A DNA stretch of 64,000 bases from Serpentinimonas raichei (GCF_000828895.1 NZ_AP014568.1:796308-860307), one strand, 5' to 3'; positions 40,029 to 49,137 are shown, counted from the first letter of the stretch. Made by a program: numbers and translations. The notes: a model not told the origin generated them from the sequence alone.

Positions 40029-40691
40029 ATGCACGACAGCGCCCAAGCCCCTTGGCTGTATCTGGCTTCGCAGAGCCCGCGCCGGCGCGAGCTGCTGGCG
40101 CAGTGGGGCTGGCGCGTCGAGCTGCTGCTGCCCGAGGCCGACGACGATTTGCACGCCCTGGAAGCGCTGGAGCAGGCGCGCCCCCACGAAGCCCCGGCGC
40201 GCTACGTGCAGCGCGTGACCCGGCTCAAGCTGCAAGCCGCGCTGCTGCGGCTGCAACGCTTGGAGCGGCGCGGCTGGCCGCCGGGCCCGGTGCTGTGCGC
40301 CGACACCACGGTGGCGCTCGGGCGCCAGATTTATGGCAAACCCGCCGACGCCGCCCATGCGGTGCAGATGCTGCAAAGCCTGGCCGGGCAGCGGCACCAG
40401 GTGCTCACCGCCGTGGCGCTGGCGCACCAGGGCCAGCTCTGGCAGGCGCTGAGCCGCTCCACGGTCGAGTTCGCGCCTTGGGGCGTGGACGAGATCGAGC
40501 GCTACGTGGCCAGTGGCGAGCCGCTGGGCAAGGCCGGGGCCTACGCCATCCAGGGGCGCGCCAGCCAGTGGATACGGCGCATCAGCGGCAGCCACAGCGG
40601 CATCGTGGGGCTGCCGGCCTACGAGACGGCGCAACTGCTGCGCGCCGCCGGTCTGTCGCCGCCCCAAGCCCTCAACCCCCAAAGTCCATGA
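40029..40691 (+). CDS. maf: Maf family nucleotide pyrophosphatase
   Basis: A 220-residue Maf protein, a house-cleaning pyrophosphatase for non-canonical or canonical nucleoside triphosphates. Motifs: LYLASQSPRRRELLAQWG (about residues 10-27), VLCADTTVALG (about 89-99), and GAYAIQGRASQWIRRISGS (about 172-190). Maf proteins are often annotated as septum-formation inhibitors; the enzymatic role is better supported. It starts 7 bp after rlmH and overlaps rng by 4 bp. Confidence 0.93.
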   Translation: MHDSAQAPWLYLASQSPRRRELLAQWGWRVELLLPEADDDLHALEALEQARPHEAPARYVQRVTRLKLQAALLRLQRLERRGWPPGPVLCADTTVALGRQIYGKPADAAHAVQMLQSLAGQRHQVLTAVALAHQGQLWQALSRSTVEFAPWGVDEIERYVASGEPLGKAGAYAIQGRASQWIRRISGSHSGIVGLPAYETAQLLRAAGLSPPQALNPQSP

Positions 40692-42262
40692 GCCAAGACA
40701 TCCTGATCAACTGGTCACCGCAAGAAACGCGGGTGGCGGTGGTGGAACACGGTGCGGTGCAAGAGGTGCACATCGAGCGCGCGCTCGAGCGCGGGCTGGT
40801 CGGCAACGTCTATCTGGGCAAGGTCGCGCGCGTGCTGCCCGGCATGCAGTCGGCCTTCATCGACATCGGGTTTGAGCGCGCCGCCTTTTTGCACGTGGCC
40901 GACCTGCTGCCCAATATCAACGCCCGCTTTGCCGCCAAAGAGCGCCCCTTGGCGCTGGCATCGCCGCCCACTGCAAGCCCGCTGGAGCCGGTAGCAGCCA
41001 GCCCGGAAAGCGCGGAAAGCACTACCCCGATGCCAGCAGGCAACGGGCAGGCCGCCAGTGCCTTGCCCATCGAGCGCCAGTTGTTCGAGGGTCAGGCGCT
41101 GCTGGTGCAGGTGCTCAAAGACCCGATCGGCTCCAAGGGCGCGCGCCTGACGGCGCAGATCAGCATCGCAGGCCGCCAACTGGTGTTTTTGCCGCAGGAT
41201 CAGCACCTTGGGGTGTCGCAAAAAATCCCGCCGGCGCAGCGCGAGGCCTTGCGCCAGCGCCTGCAAGCGCTCACGGCGGGCGAGGGCGGCGGTTTCATTT
41301 TGCGCACCAACGCCGAAGACGCCAGCGACGAAGAGCTGGCCGAAGACGTGGCCTACCTGCGCAAAAGCTGGGCCCACATCAAAAGCGCGGCCGTGCGTTT
41401 GCCTGCCCCGAGCCTGCTGCAACAGGATGTGAGCCTGCTGCAGCGCGTGCTGCGCGACCTCGTCAGCGCCCAGACCCAAACCATTCAGGTCGATTCCCAA
41501 GAGCAGTTCGGCCAGTTGCAGCAGTTCGCGCGCGAGTACATGCCGGCCACGCTGGAGCGCATCAGCCACTACCGGGGTGAGCGCCCGATTTTCGATTTGT
41601 ATCAGATCGACGAAGAAATCGCGCGCGCGCTCGGGCGCCGGGTCGAGCTCAAATCGGGCGGCTACCTGGTGATCGACCAGACCGAGGCGCTCACCACCAT
41701 CGACGTCAACACCGGCGGCTTCGTGGGGGCGCGCAACTTCGACGACACCATCTTTCGCACCAACCTGGAGGCCACGCAGGTGATTGCGCGCCAGTTGCGG
41801 TTGCGCAACTTGGGCGGCATCGTGATCGTGGACTTTATCGACATGCTGCGCGAGGCGCACCGCGAGGCGGTGTTGGCCGAGTTGCGCAAACAACTGGCGC
41901 GCGACCGCGTAAAAACCACCACTGGCGCGTTTTCGCAGCTCGGCTTGCTGGAGATGACGCGCAAGCGCAACCGCGAGTCGCTGGCGCAACTGCTGAGCCA
42001 AACCTGCCCGACTTGCAGCGGCAGCGGCCGGGTAAAAACCGCGCGCAGCGTCTGCTACGACATCTTGCGCGAGATCTTGCGCGAGGCGCGCGCCTTTAGC
42101 CCACGCGAGTTTCGCATCGTCGCGGCGGCGCCGGTGATCGAGCTGCTGCTGGACGAAGAAAGCGCGCACCTGGCCGGTTTGAGCGAGTTCATCGGCAAGC
42201 CGATCTCACTGCAAAGCGAGGCCGCGCTGCGCCCGGACCAGTACGACATCGTGCTGCTTTGA
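40688..42262 (+). CDS. rng: Ribonuclease G
   Basis: A 524-residue endoribonuclease of the RNase E/G family that processes 16S rRNA and mRNAs. It opens with an S1-type RNA-binding domain (YLGKVARVLPGMQSAFIDIG, about residues 40-59) carrying a roughly 45-residue Pro/Ala/Ser insert near 85-130. The catalytic part includes YLVIDQTEALTTIDVNTGGF with the metal-binding Asp, and IVIVDFIDM. The CPTCSGSGRV zinc-link motif (about 440-449) is present. No RNase E-type C-terminal scaffold is present. The ATG at 40688 overlaps the maf stop. Confidence 0.95.
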   Translation: MSQDILINWSPQETRVAVVEHGAVQEVHIERALERGLVGNVYLGKVARVLPGMQSAFIDIGFERAAFLHVADLLPNINARFAAKERPLALASPPTASPLEPVAASPESAESTTPMPAGNGQAASALPIERQLFEGQALLVQVLKDPIGSKGARLTAQISIAGRQLVFLPQDQHLGVSQKIPPAQREALRQRLQALTAGEGGGFILRTNAEDASDEELAEDVAYLRKSWAHIKSAAVRLPAPSLLQQDVSLLQRVLRDLVSAQTQTIQVDSQEQFGQLQQFAREYMPATLERISHYRGERPIFDLYQIDEEIARALGRRVELKSGGYLVIDQTEALTTIDVNTGGFVGARNFDDTIFRTNLEATQVIARQLRLRNLGGIVIVDFIDMLREAHREAVLAELRKQLARDRVKTTTGAFSQLGLLEMTRKRNRESLAQLLSQTCPTCSGSGRVKTARSVCYDILREILREARAFSPREFRIVAAAPVIELLLDEESAHLAGLSEFIGKPISLQSEAALRPDQYDIVLL

Positions 42263-42292
42263 GCTGCGTCGCCCCGCAGCGGGCGCGGCCTC

Positions 42293-44236
42293 TCATTCCG
42301 ACAATCTGCCGCCCAAGCTGAGCGCGTGCAGCCGCGCATACACGCCGTTGGCCGCCAGCAGCGCCTCGTGGCGGCCTTGCTCGACGATCTGGCCTTGGGC
42401 CAGCACCAGCACCCGGTCGGCGTGTTCGATGGTCGAGAGCCGGTGCGCGATCACCAGCGTGGTGCGCCCGCGCATGAGCCGCTGCAGGGCATCTTGCACC
42501 AGCCGCTCCGATTCGTTGTCCAGCGCCGAGGTGGCTTCGTCCAAGATCAGAATGGGCGCATCCTTGTAGATGGCGCGCGCAATTGCCAGCCGCTGGCGCT
42601 GGCCGCCCGACAGCTCGGTCGCGTTGTGCCCCACGGGGGTGTGCATGCCTTGGGGCAGGGTTTGCAGCAGCTCGCCCAAGTTGGCAAATTCAAGCGCCTG
42701 CCGCACCCGCTCCTCGTCGAACTCGGACCCCAAGGCCACGTTGGCGGCCAGGGTGTCGTTGAACATCACAACGTCTTGGCTGACCATGGCGAACTGGCGC
42801 CGCAGGTTGGCCAGGTCCCAGTCGGGCAGGGCCACGCCGTCGAGCCGCAACACCCCGCCGCTGGCCTCGACAAAGCGCGGCAGCAGGTTGGCCAAGGTGG
42901 TTTTGCCCGAGCCCGATGGGCCCACCAGCGCCAGCACCTCGCCCGCCGCCACCTCTAGGCTGATGCCGCGCAGCGCCGCGTCGTCCTTGCTGCCGTACTG
43001 CACCCAGACCTGCTCCAGGCTCAGGTGGCCCGCGGCGCGCTCGGCCTGGTGCGTGCCGCCGCGCTGGATCGGGGTCTGTTCGATCAGCTCCAGCCCGCGC
43101 TCCAGCGCCGCCAGCCCGCGCGTGATCGGGGTCACGAGGTCGGCCAATTGGCGGATCGGGCTGATCAGCATCAGCATGGCGGTGACGAAGCCCACGAAGC
43201 TGCCCACCGTCACGCCGCTGGTGGCACTTTGCCAGAGCGCGATCATGATCACGGTCGAGAGCGCGGCGGCGGCCAGCATCTGCGTCAGCGGAGCCACGGC
43301 GGCCCCGGCCACGGTGGCCTTGAGCGCCAACCGGCGCAGCACCAGATTGAGCCGGTCGAAGCGCTGCGTCTGCTGCGCCTGCGCCCCATGCAGCCGCACC
43401 ACGCGGTGCGCCAGCGCGTTTTCTTCCACCACGTAGGCCAGCTCGTCGGTGGCCAGTTGGCTGCTGCGCGTGAGGCGGTACAGGCGCTTGGAGAGCACCC
43501 GCATCACCCAGGCCAGCGGCGGAAAAACGGCCAGCACGATCAGCGTCAGTTGCCAGTTCAAAAACAGCAGATAGGCCAGTAGGGCGATCACAGTAAGCAC
43601 ATCGCGCACCAGCGTGAGCACGCTGTTGACCAGCATCAGGGCCCCGGTCTGCACCTCATAGACCAGGGTGTTGGAGAGTTTGCTGGCACTTTGCTCGCCA
43701 AACAACGACAGATCGGCGTCGTTGAGGCGCTCGAACATGGCGCGGCGCATTTGCACCATGGCCCCGGCCGCCACGTAGCTGAGCGCGTACTTGGCGGCAA
43801 AGGTGGCCAGCCCGCGCACTGCAAACAGGCCCATTAGCGCCACCGGCACCATCCAGAGCGGAAAACTGCCTGCCACAAAGCCTTCGTCGAGCAGGATTTG
43901 CAGCAAGGCCGGGATGGCCGGTTCGGTCAGGGCGGCGATCAAGGCGCCGAGAAAAGCCAGTCCCAGCGCACCCTTGTGCGGGCGAAAATAGGGCCAGACC
44001 CGCAACAGGCGCTGGCCGAGGGTGCGGGTGTCGGGCGCAGCGGCAGCGCTGGCGGCTTCGGTGGTGGGGCGGTCGTGCAAGATCGATACGGGAAAACAGC
44101 GGGCTGCAGGGGCTGCATCGGCATGGTCCGCAGCGCATCCGCTATTATCCGTCTGTCGTGTCGGTGGCTGCGGCGCTTGCGGCTTGTCAGCCACGCCCTG
44201 CCGATTTTTCCTGTTTGCCTTCGTTCCTCCATGCAC
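42293..44236 (-). CDS. msbA: Lipid A/phospholipid export ABC transporter, MsbA type
   Basis: A half-transporter with six membrane helices (about residues 88-370) and a C-terminal ATPase: Walker A GPSGSGKTTLANL (about 442-454), signature ELSGGQRQRLAIARA, Walker B ILILDEATSALD. MsbA flips lipid A-core across the inner membrane. The 647-residue frame has about 70 unlike-family N-terminal residues, and its first ATG would overlap tolB's start by 6 bp. A GTG at 44194 or a TTG at 44080 (giving about 595 residues, normal for MsbA) are alternatives. I report the longest frame; the true start is probably nearer 44080. Confidence 0.88.
   Translation of the reverse strand: MHGGTKANRKNRQGVADKPQAPQPPTRQTDNSGCAADHADAAPAARCFPVSILHDRPTTEAASAAAAPDTRTLGQRLLRVWPYFRPHKGALGLAFLGALIAALTEPAIPALLQILLDEGFVAGSFPLWMVPVALMGLFAVRGLATFAAKYALSYVAAGAMVQMRRAMFERLNDADLSLFGEQSASKLSNTLVYEVQTGALMLVNSVLTLVRDVLTVIALLAYLLFLNWQLTLIVLAVFPPLAWVMRVLSKRLYRLTRSSQLATDELAYVVEENALAHRVVRLHGAQAQQTQRFDRLNLVLRRLALKATVAGAAVAPLTQMLAAAALSTVIMIALWQSATSGVTVGSFVGFVTAMLMLISPIRQLADLVTPITRGLAALERGLELIEQTPIQRGGTHQAERAAGHLSLEQVWVQYGSKDDAALRGISLEVAAGEVLALVGPSGSGKTTLANLLPRFVEASGGVLRLDGVALPDWDLANLRRQFAMVSQDVVMFNDTLAANVALGSEFDEERVRQALEFANLGELLQTLPQGMHTPVGHNATELSGGQRQRLAIARAIYKDAPILILDEATSALDNESERLVQDALQRLMRGRTTLVIAHRLSTIEHADRVLVLAQGQIVEQGRHEALLAANGVYARLHALSLGGRLSE
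44143..44148 (+). promoter_or_regulatory. Candidate -10 element (TATTAT) upstream of tolB
   Basis: TATTAT lies 82 bp before the tolB ATG and inside the longest possible msbA frame. No clear -35 is visible. If real, it supports a downstream start for msbA. Confidence 0.35.
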
Positions 44237-45565
44237 CAGTCTCCCTGTCAGCCCCTGTTACCTCTGCCGCCCACCTTGACGCGGCGCCGCTTCCACGCCT
44301 TGGCCGCGCTGGGCGGGGCCGGTCTGGGTTTGGGCGCTTGGGGTTCAGCGCAAGCGCAATTCCGGGTCGAGGTGACTGGGGTAGGCTTGCAGCAGATCCC
44401 CTTTGCCATTGCACCCTTCAGACTCAGCCCGGATCTGCCCCAAGACGTGCCCGCCATCGTGCGCGCCAACCTCGAGCGCAGCGGCCAGTTGCGCGCCCTG
44501 GCCGGGGGCAGCGCCGTGCTCGACGAAACCGCGCGGCCCGATCTGGCGCCGTGGCGCGCTGCCGGTGTCGATGCGCTCATCACCGGCAGCACCGTGCGCC
44601 TGGCCGATGGCCGTTTCGATGTGCGCTTCAGGCTCTGGGATGTGGTGCGGGCGCAAGACCTCGGGGGCCTGAGCTTCCCGGTGCCCGCCAGCGACCTGCG
44701 GCTGGCCGCGCACCGCCTGTCAGACTACGTCTTTGAGCGCCTGACCGGCGATCCGGGCGTGTTTGCCACCCGCATCGCCTATGTCTCGCGCCACGGCGAA
44801 CGCCACAACCTGTGGGTGGCCGATGCCGACGGCGAAAACGCCCAAAGCGCCTTGGCCAGCGCCGAGCCCATCATCTCGCCCGCTTGGTCGCCCAACGGGC
44901 AACAGCTGGCCTATGTGTCGTTCGAGGCGCGCCGGCCCGTCGTTTACGCCCACGAAGTGGCCACCGGGCGGCGCCGTTTGCTGGCCAGCTTTCGCGGCTC
45001 CAACAGCGCCCCGGCGTGGTCGCCCGATGGCCGGCGGCTGCTGGCCACGCTCACCTTTGGCGGCTCGTCGCAGATTTTTTCCATCGACGCCGCAGGCGGT
45101 GGGCAGCCGCAGCGCATCACCCAGACCAGCGGCATCGAAACCGAGCCCGCCTTCACCCCGGATGGGCGCCAGGTGTATTTCGTCAGCGACCGGGGCGGCT
45201 CGCCGCAGATCTACCGCATGAGCCCCAGCGGGGCTGATGTGGTGCGCATCACCTTCGAGGGCAACTACAACATTTCGCCCACCGTCAGCCCCGACGGCCG
45301 CTGGCTGGCCTATATTTCGCGCATCAGCGGGGACTTTAGGGTCTGCGTGATGGAACTGGCCAATGGCCGCATCACCCCCTTGACCGACACCAGCGCCGAC
45401 GAGAGCCCCAGCTTTGCCCCCAACAGCCGCCTGATCCTGTACGCCACCCGGGTGCAGGGGCGCGAGACGCTGATGACCACCACGCTCGATGGCCGCATCA
45501 AAACCCGGCTGGCCAACCTCCCAGGCGGCATCCGCGAGCCCGATTGGGGCCCGTTTCAGCGTTGA
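44231..45565 (+). CDS. tolB: Tol-Pal system protein TolB
   Basis: A 444-residue periplasmic protein. The leader has a TRRRFHALAALGGAGLG stretch that could be a Tat-type signal, ending near SAQAQ (about residue 40). An alpha/beta domain follows (about 41-160), then a six-bladed propeller with recurring SPDG/D-rich strands (PAWSPDGRRLLATLTFGG, PAFTPDGRQVYFVSDRGG, ISPTVSPDGRWLAYISR). TolB links Pal to the inner-membrane Tol proteins during outer-membrane constriction. pal follows 38 bp downstream. tolQ, tolR and tolA are not upstream here, where msbA lies divergently instead. Confidence 0.95.
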   Translation: MHQSPCQPLLPLPPTLTRRRFHALAALGGAGLGLGAWGSAQAQFRVEVTGVGLQQIPFAIAPFRLSPDLPQDVPAIVRANLERSGQLRALAGGSAVLDETARPDLAPWRAAGVDALITGSTVRLADGRFDVRFRLWDVVRAQDLGGLSFPVPASDLRLAAHRLSDYVFERLTGDPGVFATRIAYVSRHGERHNLWVADADGENAQSALASAEPIISPAWSPNGQQLAYVSFEARRPVVYAHEVATGRRRLLASFRGSNSAPAWSPDGRRLLATLTFGGSSQIFSIDAAGGGQPQRITQTSGIETEPAFTPDGRQVYFVSDRGGSPQIYRMSPSGADVVRITFEGNYNISPTVSPDGRWLAYISRISGDFRVCVMELANGRITPLTDTSADESPSFAPNSRLILYATRVQGRETLMTTTLDGRIKTRLANLPGGIREPDWGPFQR

Positions 45566-45603
45566 AGCCACCGGATTCACCTTTGCTCATTTGTAACACC
45601 ACC

Positions 45604-46224
45604 ATGCAAGCCCTATCCTGCACCGTTCGCAAGCACCGCAGCTTTTTTTCCAAGCCGGTGTCGCGCGCCATCCAAGCCGCCACCGTGTTGTGCGCAGCCC
45701 TGCTTTTGGCGGCTTGCGGCTCCAACGTCAATCTGGCCGAAGACGTGCCGGTCACCGATCGCACGGCGGTGCCGGTGCAGCAAATCGGTGTCGCACCTGG
45801 CGCGGGCGCAGCGGGAGCGGCAACAGGGGCGGTGGACCAACGCGCCGTGGCCCCGGTGCAAGCCGGTACCACCACCATGGGGCAGCCCCCCGCGCACCTG
45901 GCGCGCTTGGTGTTTTTTGACTTCGACGAGTACACCGTGCGGCCCGAGTTCGTTCCCTTGCTGGAAGGGCATGCGCGGTTTTTGGCTACCGACCGCCAGC
46001 GCCGGGTGGCGCTCGAGGGCCACACCGATGAACGCGGTGGCCGCGAATACAACCTTGCGCTGGGGCAAAAGCGCGCCGAGGCGGTGCGCCGCTCGCTGGC
46101 CCTGATGGGGGTGCAAGACGCGCAAATGGAGGCGGTCAGCTTTGGCGAAGAAAAACCCGCCAACGCCGGCACCGACGAGGCTGCGCACAGCCAAAACCGG
46201 CGCGTTGAACTGGTTTACCGCTGA
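45604..46224 (+). CDS. pal: Peptidoglycan-associated lipoprotein Pal
   Basis: A 206-residue outer-membrane lipoprotein. The long leader ends in a lipobox (AALLLAACGS, Cys about 39). An Ala/Gly/Val-rich linker leads to the OmpA-like domain that binds diaminopimelate in peptidoglycan: LVFFDFDEYTVRPEF, then LEGHTDERGGREYNLALGQK with the conserved residues, ending SQNRRVELVYR. I chose the ATG at 45604; a longer frame to 45544 lacks a sensible leader. Its stop overlaps the cpoB start. Confidence 0.95.
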   Translation: MQALSCTVRKHRSFFSKPVSRAIQAATVLCAALLLAACGSNVNLAEDVPVTDRTAVPVQQIGVAPGAGAAGAATGAVDQRAVAPVQAGTTTMGQPPAHLARLVFFDFDEYTVRPEFVPLLEGHARFLATDRQRRVALEGHTDERGGREYNLALGQKRAEAVRRSLALMGVQDAQMEAVSFGEEKPANAGTDEAAHSQNRRVELVYR

Positions 46225-47051
46225 TGCCTGCGCGCTCCTTTTTTGGTGCGGCCCGCCACGGCGTGCTGGGCCTGTTGCTGCTGGCGCTGGCGGCGTGGGC
46301 GCTGCCGGTGCAGGCGCAGTTGTTTGGCGGCGACGACCAGGCGCGGCGCGCCATCATCGAGCTGCGCGAGCGCGTCGAGGCCAACCGCAGCGCGGCTGAG
46401 CAGGCCAACCAAGCCCTGCAGCAGCAAGATACCGAACTCACCCGACGCCTCGACGAAGATCTGCTGGGCCTGCGCCGCAGTCTGGTCGAGCTTGGGGCGC
46501 AGAACGACGCCTTGCGCCGCGAATTGGCCGAGCTGCGCGGCCACAACGAAAGGCTGGCGCACTTGGTGGCCGAGTTGCAGCGTCAGCAGCGCGACTGGCA
46601 GGCGCAACTCGACCAGCGCCTGCGCCCGCTGGAGCCGCTCACTGTCACGGTCGAGGGGGTCGAGTTTCAGGCCCGGCCCGAGGAGGTGCAGGCCTTCGAT
46701 GCCGCCATGGTGGTGTTGCGCGCCTCCGAATTCGAGCGCGCAGCGCGCCTGTTTGGCGAGCTGGTGGCTCAGTTTCCGCGCAGCGGCTACGTGGCCCCCG
46801 CCCTTTACTGGCAAGGCAACGCACAGTACGCCGCGCGCCAACACCCTGCCGCCATCGAAACCTTCAGGCGCATGATCGCCGCATCACCTCGCCACCCGAG
46901 GGTGCCCGATGCCTTGCTCGGCATCGCCAACGCCCACATCGAACTGCGCGACAACCGCGCCGCGCGCGCCGCCTTGCAAGAGCTCATCCAAGCGCACCCC
47001 AACACCGAGGCCGCCGTCGTGGCGCGTGAGCGGCTGACGCGGCTGCGCTAA
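46224..47051 (+). CDS. cpoB: Cell division coordinator CpoB (YbgF)
   Basis: A 275-residue periplasmic protein with a signal peptide (cleavage near VQAQ, about residue 32). A coiled-coil N-terminal region (about 45-130, rich in Glu/Arg/Leu) mediates trimerisation. Three C-terminal TPR repeats start at about residue 158 (FDAAMVVLRASEFERAARLF, SGYVAPALYWQGNAQYAARQ, PDALLGIANAHIELRDNRAA). CpoB tunes peptidoglycan synthesis with Tol-Pal during constriction. It is the last gene of tolB-pal-cpoB, with TGATG coupling to pal. Confidence 0.93.
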   Translation: MPARSFFGAARHGVLGLLLLALAAWALPVQAQLFGGDDQARRAIIELRERVEANRSAAEQANQALQQQDTELTRRLDEDLLGLRRSLVELGAQNDALRRELAELRGHNERLAHLVAELQRQQRDWQAQLDQRLRPLEPLTVTVEGVEFQARPEEVQAFDAAMVVLRASEFERAARLFGELVAQFPRSGYVAPALYWQGNAQYAARQHPAAIETFRRMIAASPRHPRVPDALLGIANAHIELRDNRAARAALQELIQAHPNTEAAVVARERLTRLR

Positions 47052-47114
47052 GCCCTTGGCGTTAGCGGGCGGTACCGTGCGGTCCCGAGCATAAGCAACC
47101 TTGGCTGCCTAAAA

Positions 47115-47144
47115 TTGGCAGTCAAATGGTTGATCCGCTACAAT
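47115..47144 (+). promoter_or_regulatory. Sigma-70-type promoter of the YeeE/YedE gene
   Basis: TTGGCA (47115-47120) and TACAAT (47139-47144) are 18 bp apart. The -10 ends 8 bp before the ATG at 47153, so the transcript would begin almost at the start codon. Confidence 0.6.
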
Positions 47145-47152
47145 CGTTCGCC

Positions 47153-48262
47153 ATGGAAATGACTGAAATCCAAGCGCAAACCACGTTCGTGTTATGGGCC
47201 GCCTTTGCGGTGGCCTTTGTATTTGGCACGGTGGCGCAACGCACCCACTTTTGCACCATGGGTGCCATCAGCGACGTCGTCAACATGGGCGACTGGACGC
47301 GGCTGCGCATGTGGGGCATGGCCGCGGGCATTGCCATGCTGGGTTTTTATGGCATGGCGGCGCTGGGCTGGATCGACCCCATGCAGACCATCTACAGCGG
47401 CAGCCGGGTGCTCTGGCTCTCGGCCCTGTTGGGCGGGGCGCTGTTTGGCTTTGGCATGGTGTTGGCATCGGGCTGCGGCAGCAAAACCCTGGTGCGCATC
47501 GGCGCCGGCAACCTCAAATCGCTGGTGGTGTTTGTCGTCATGGGCTTGGCGGCCTATGCCACCCTCAGCGGCGTAACGGCGGTGCTGCGCGACCGCAGCG
47601 TCGATCAGGTGGTGCTGCACCTCGATTCCAGTGCAGCCTTGCCGCTGTGGTTGGCTGGGCAGTGGGGTGTGCCGGGTGCCGCCCTCGGGCTGGCGGGTTT
47701 GGTCGGCTTGGCCTTGGTCGTCTGGGCGCTGGCAAGCCGCGATTTTCGCGCCTCGATCGACAACTGGCTGGCCGGCATTGGCATCGGGGCCACGGTGGTG
47801 GCGCTGTGGTGGGTCACGGGCGTGCTGGCCTTCGTCCCCGAACACCCAGAAACGCTGGAGGCGGTGTTCCTCACCACCGACACCGGCGTGATGGAATCGC
47901 TCACCTTCACCGCGCCCATGGCCTATGCGCTGGAGTGGCTGATTTTTTTTAGCGACGCTTCCAAGGTGCTGACCATCGGTGTGGTGTCGGTGTTGGGGGT
48001 GGTGCTGGGTTCATTGGTTTACGCCCTGCTCAGCCGCAGCTTTCACTGGGAAGGTTTTGGCAGCACCCAAGACACGGCCTTGCACCTGATCGGGGCCGTT
48101 TGCATGGGCGTCGGGGGCGTCACCGCCATGGGCTGCACCATCGGGCAGGGCCTCTCGGGCCTCTCCACCCTAAGCCTGGGCAGCCTGATCGCGGTGGCGG
48201 GCATCGGCTTGGGGGCGGTGGCGGCGCTGCGCTTGCAAATCTGGCTGCTCGAGCGTGCTTGA
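47153..48262 (+). CDS. YeeE/YedE family membrane protein (putative thiosulfate/sulfur transporter)
   Basis: A 369-residue protein with about nine hydrophobic segments. The two-fold YeeE/YedE repeat is visible: AQRTHFCTMGAISDVVNMGD (about residues 25-44), MVLASGCGSKTLVRIGAGN (about 102-120), and GVTAMGCTIGQGLSGLSTLS near 322-341. Each carries a cysteine at positions corresponding to those used for thiosulfate relay in the characterised bacterial YeeE. Substrate is inferred. I chose the ATG at 47153 because the ATG at 47126 lies between the -35 and -10 elements. tcdA starts inside its last codons. Confidence 0.85.
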   Translation: MEMTEIQAQTTFVLWAAFAVAFVFGTVAQRTHFCTMGAISDVVNMGDWTRLRMWGMAAGIAMLGFYGMAALGWIDPMQTIYSGSRVLWLSALLGGALFGFGMVLASGCGSKTLVRIGAGNLKSLVVFVVMGLAAYATLSGVTAVLRDRSVDQVVLHLDSSAALPLWLAGQWGVPGAALGLAGLVGLALVVWALASRDFRASIDNWLAGIGIGATVVALWWVTGVLAFVPEHPETLEAVFLTTDTGVMESLTFTAPMAYALEWLIFFSDASKVLTIGVVSVLGVVLGSLVYALLSRSFHWEGFGSTQDTALHLIGAVCMGVGGVTAMGCTIGQGLSGLSTLSLGSLIAVAGIGLGAVAALRLQIWLLERA

Positions 48263-49115
48263 GGCTGCGCCACCGTCCACCGCCGATTCTGCGCAAGAGC
48301 CTTTTGAGGGCTTCGAGCGCCGCTTTGGCGGCTTGCGGCGCCTTTATGGCAGCGTGGGGGCGCAGCGCATTTTTGACGCCCATGTGGTGGTGGTCGGCAT
48401 CGGGGGCGTGGGTTCGTGGGCGGCCGAGGCGCTGGCGCGCAGCGGGGTCGGGCGCCTGACGCTGATCGACCTCGATCATCTGGCCGAATCCAACATAAAC
48501 CGCCAACTGCACGCCTTGACTGATACCCTAGGGCAATCCAAGGTCTTGGCCATGCAGCAGCGCATTGCGCAGATCAACCCGGCCGCGCAGGTGCACGCGC
48601 TGGACGAATTCGTGACCCCTGCCAACTGGGGCGCTCTGATGCAGCAGATTGAGGCCTGCAATGGCAGCCCACTGGCCCTGATCGATGCCTGCGACCAGCG
48701 CAGCGCCAAGGAAACGCTGGCGGCATGGGCCTTGCAAGCCCCGCTGCACTTCATCACCTGCGGCGCAGCCGGGGGCAAGCGGCAGGCGCACCGGATTGAG
48801 GTTGCCGATTTGTCCAGCACCACCCACGACCCGCTGCTGGCCCGCCTGCGGGCCCGCCTGCGCCAAGCCCATGCGGCAACGGCGCGCGGGCCGATGGGGC
48901 TGGCCTGCGTGTTCAGCCGCGAACCCGTGGCCAGCCCCGACCCTTCCTGCGCTGTGCCAGGCGCTGGCGACGGCAGCCTCAATTGCCACGGCTACGGTTC
49001 CAGCGTGGCGGTCACGGCGGGCTTTGGCATGGTGGCGGCAGGCTGGACCCTAGAGCGCATCGCCACGGCCGCCGCGCCAAAAAAATCGCAGACGGTGCCA
49101 AAACGCGCCACTTGA
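48255..49115 (+). CDS. tcdA: tRNA threonylcarbamoyladenosine dehydratase (TcdA/CsdL)
   Basis: A 286-residue ThiF/E1-like enzyme that cyclises t6A37 to ct6A in ANN-decoding tRNAs using ATP. It has the Rossmann motif VVVGIGGVGSWAAEALARSG (about residues 44-63), ESNINRQLHAL, and the CsdL-type GGKRQAHRIEVADLSSTTHD near 174-193. The GTG start at 48255 overlaps the end of the YeeE-type gene by 8 bp. A tRNA-Lys gene, whose product is itself a t6A substrate, follows about 65 bp downstream. Confidence 0.92.
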   Translation: MLEAAPPSTADSAQEPFEGFERRFGGLRRLYGSVGAQRIFDAHVVVVGIGGVGSWAAEALARSGVGRLTLIDLDHLAESNINRQLHALTDTLGQSKVLAMQQRIAQINPAAQVHALDEFVTPANWGALMQQIEACNGSPLALIDACDQRSAKETLAAWALQAPLHFITCGAAGGKRQAHRIEVADLSSTTHDPLLARLRARLRQAHAATARGPMGLACVFSREPVASPDPSCAVPGAGDGSLNCHGYGSSVAVTAGFGMVAAGWTLERIATAAAPKKSQTVPKRAT

Positions 49116-49131
49116 GATAAAAAAACCAAGC

Positions 49132-49137
49132 TATAAT
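49132..49137 (+). promoter_or_regulatory. -10 element (TATAAT) of the tRNA-Lys gene
   Basis: A consensus TATAAT lies 44 bp upstream of the mature tRNA 5' end. TTGAGA at 49112-49117 is -35-like but only 14 bp away, shorter than usual, so the -35 assignment is unsure. Confidence 0.6.
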
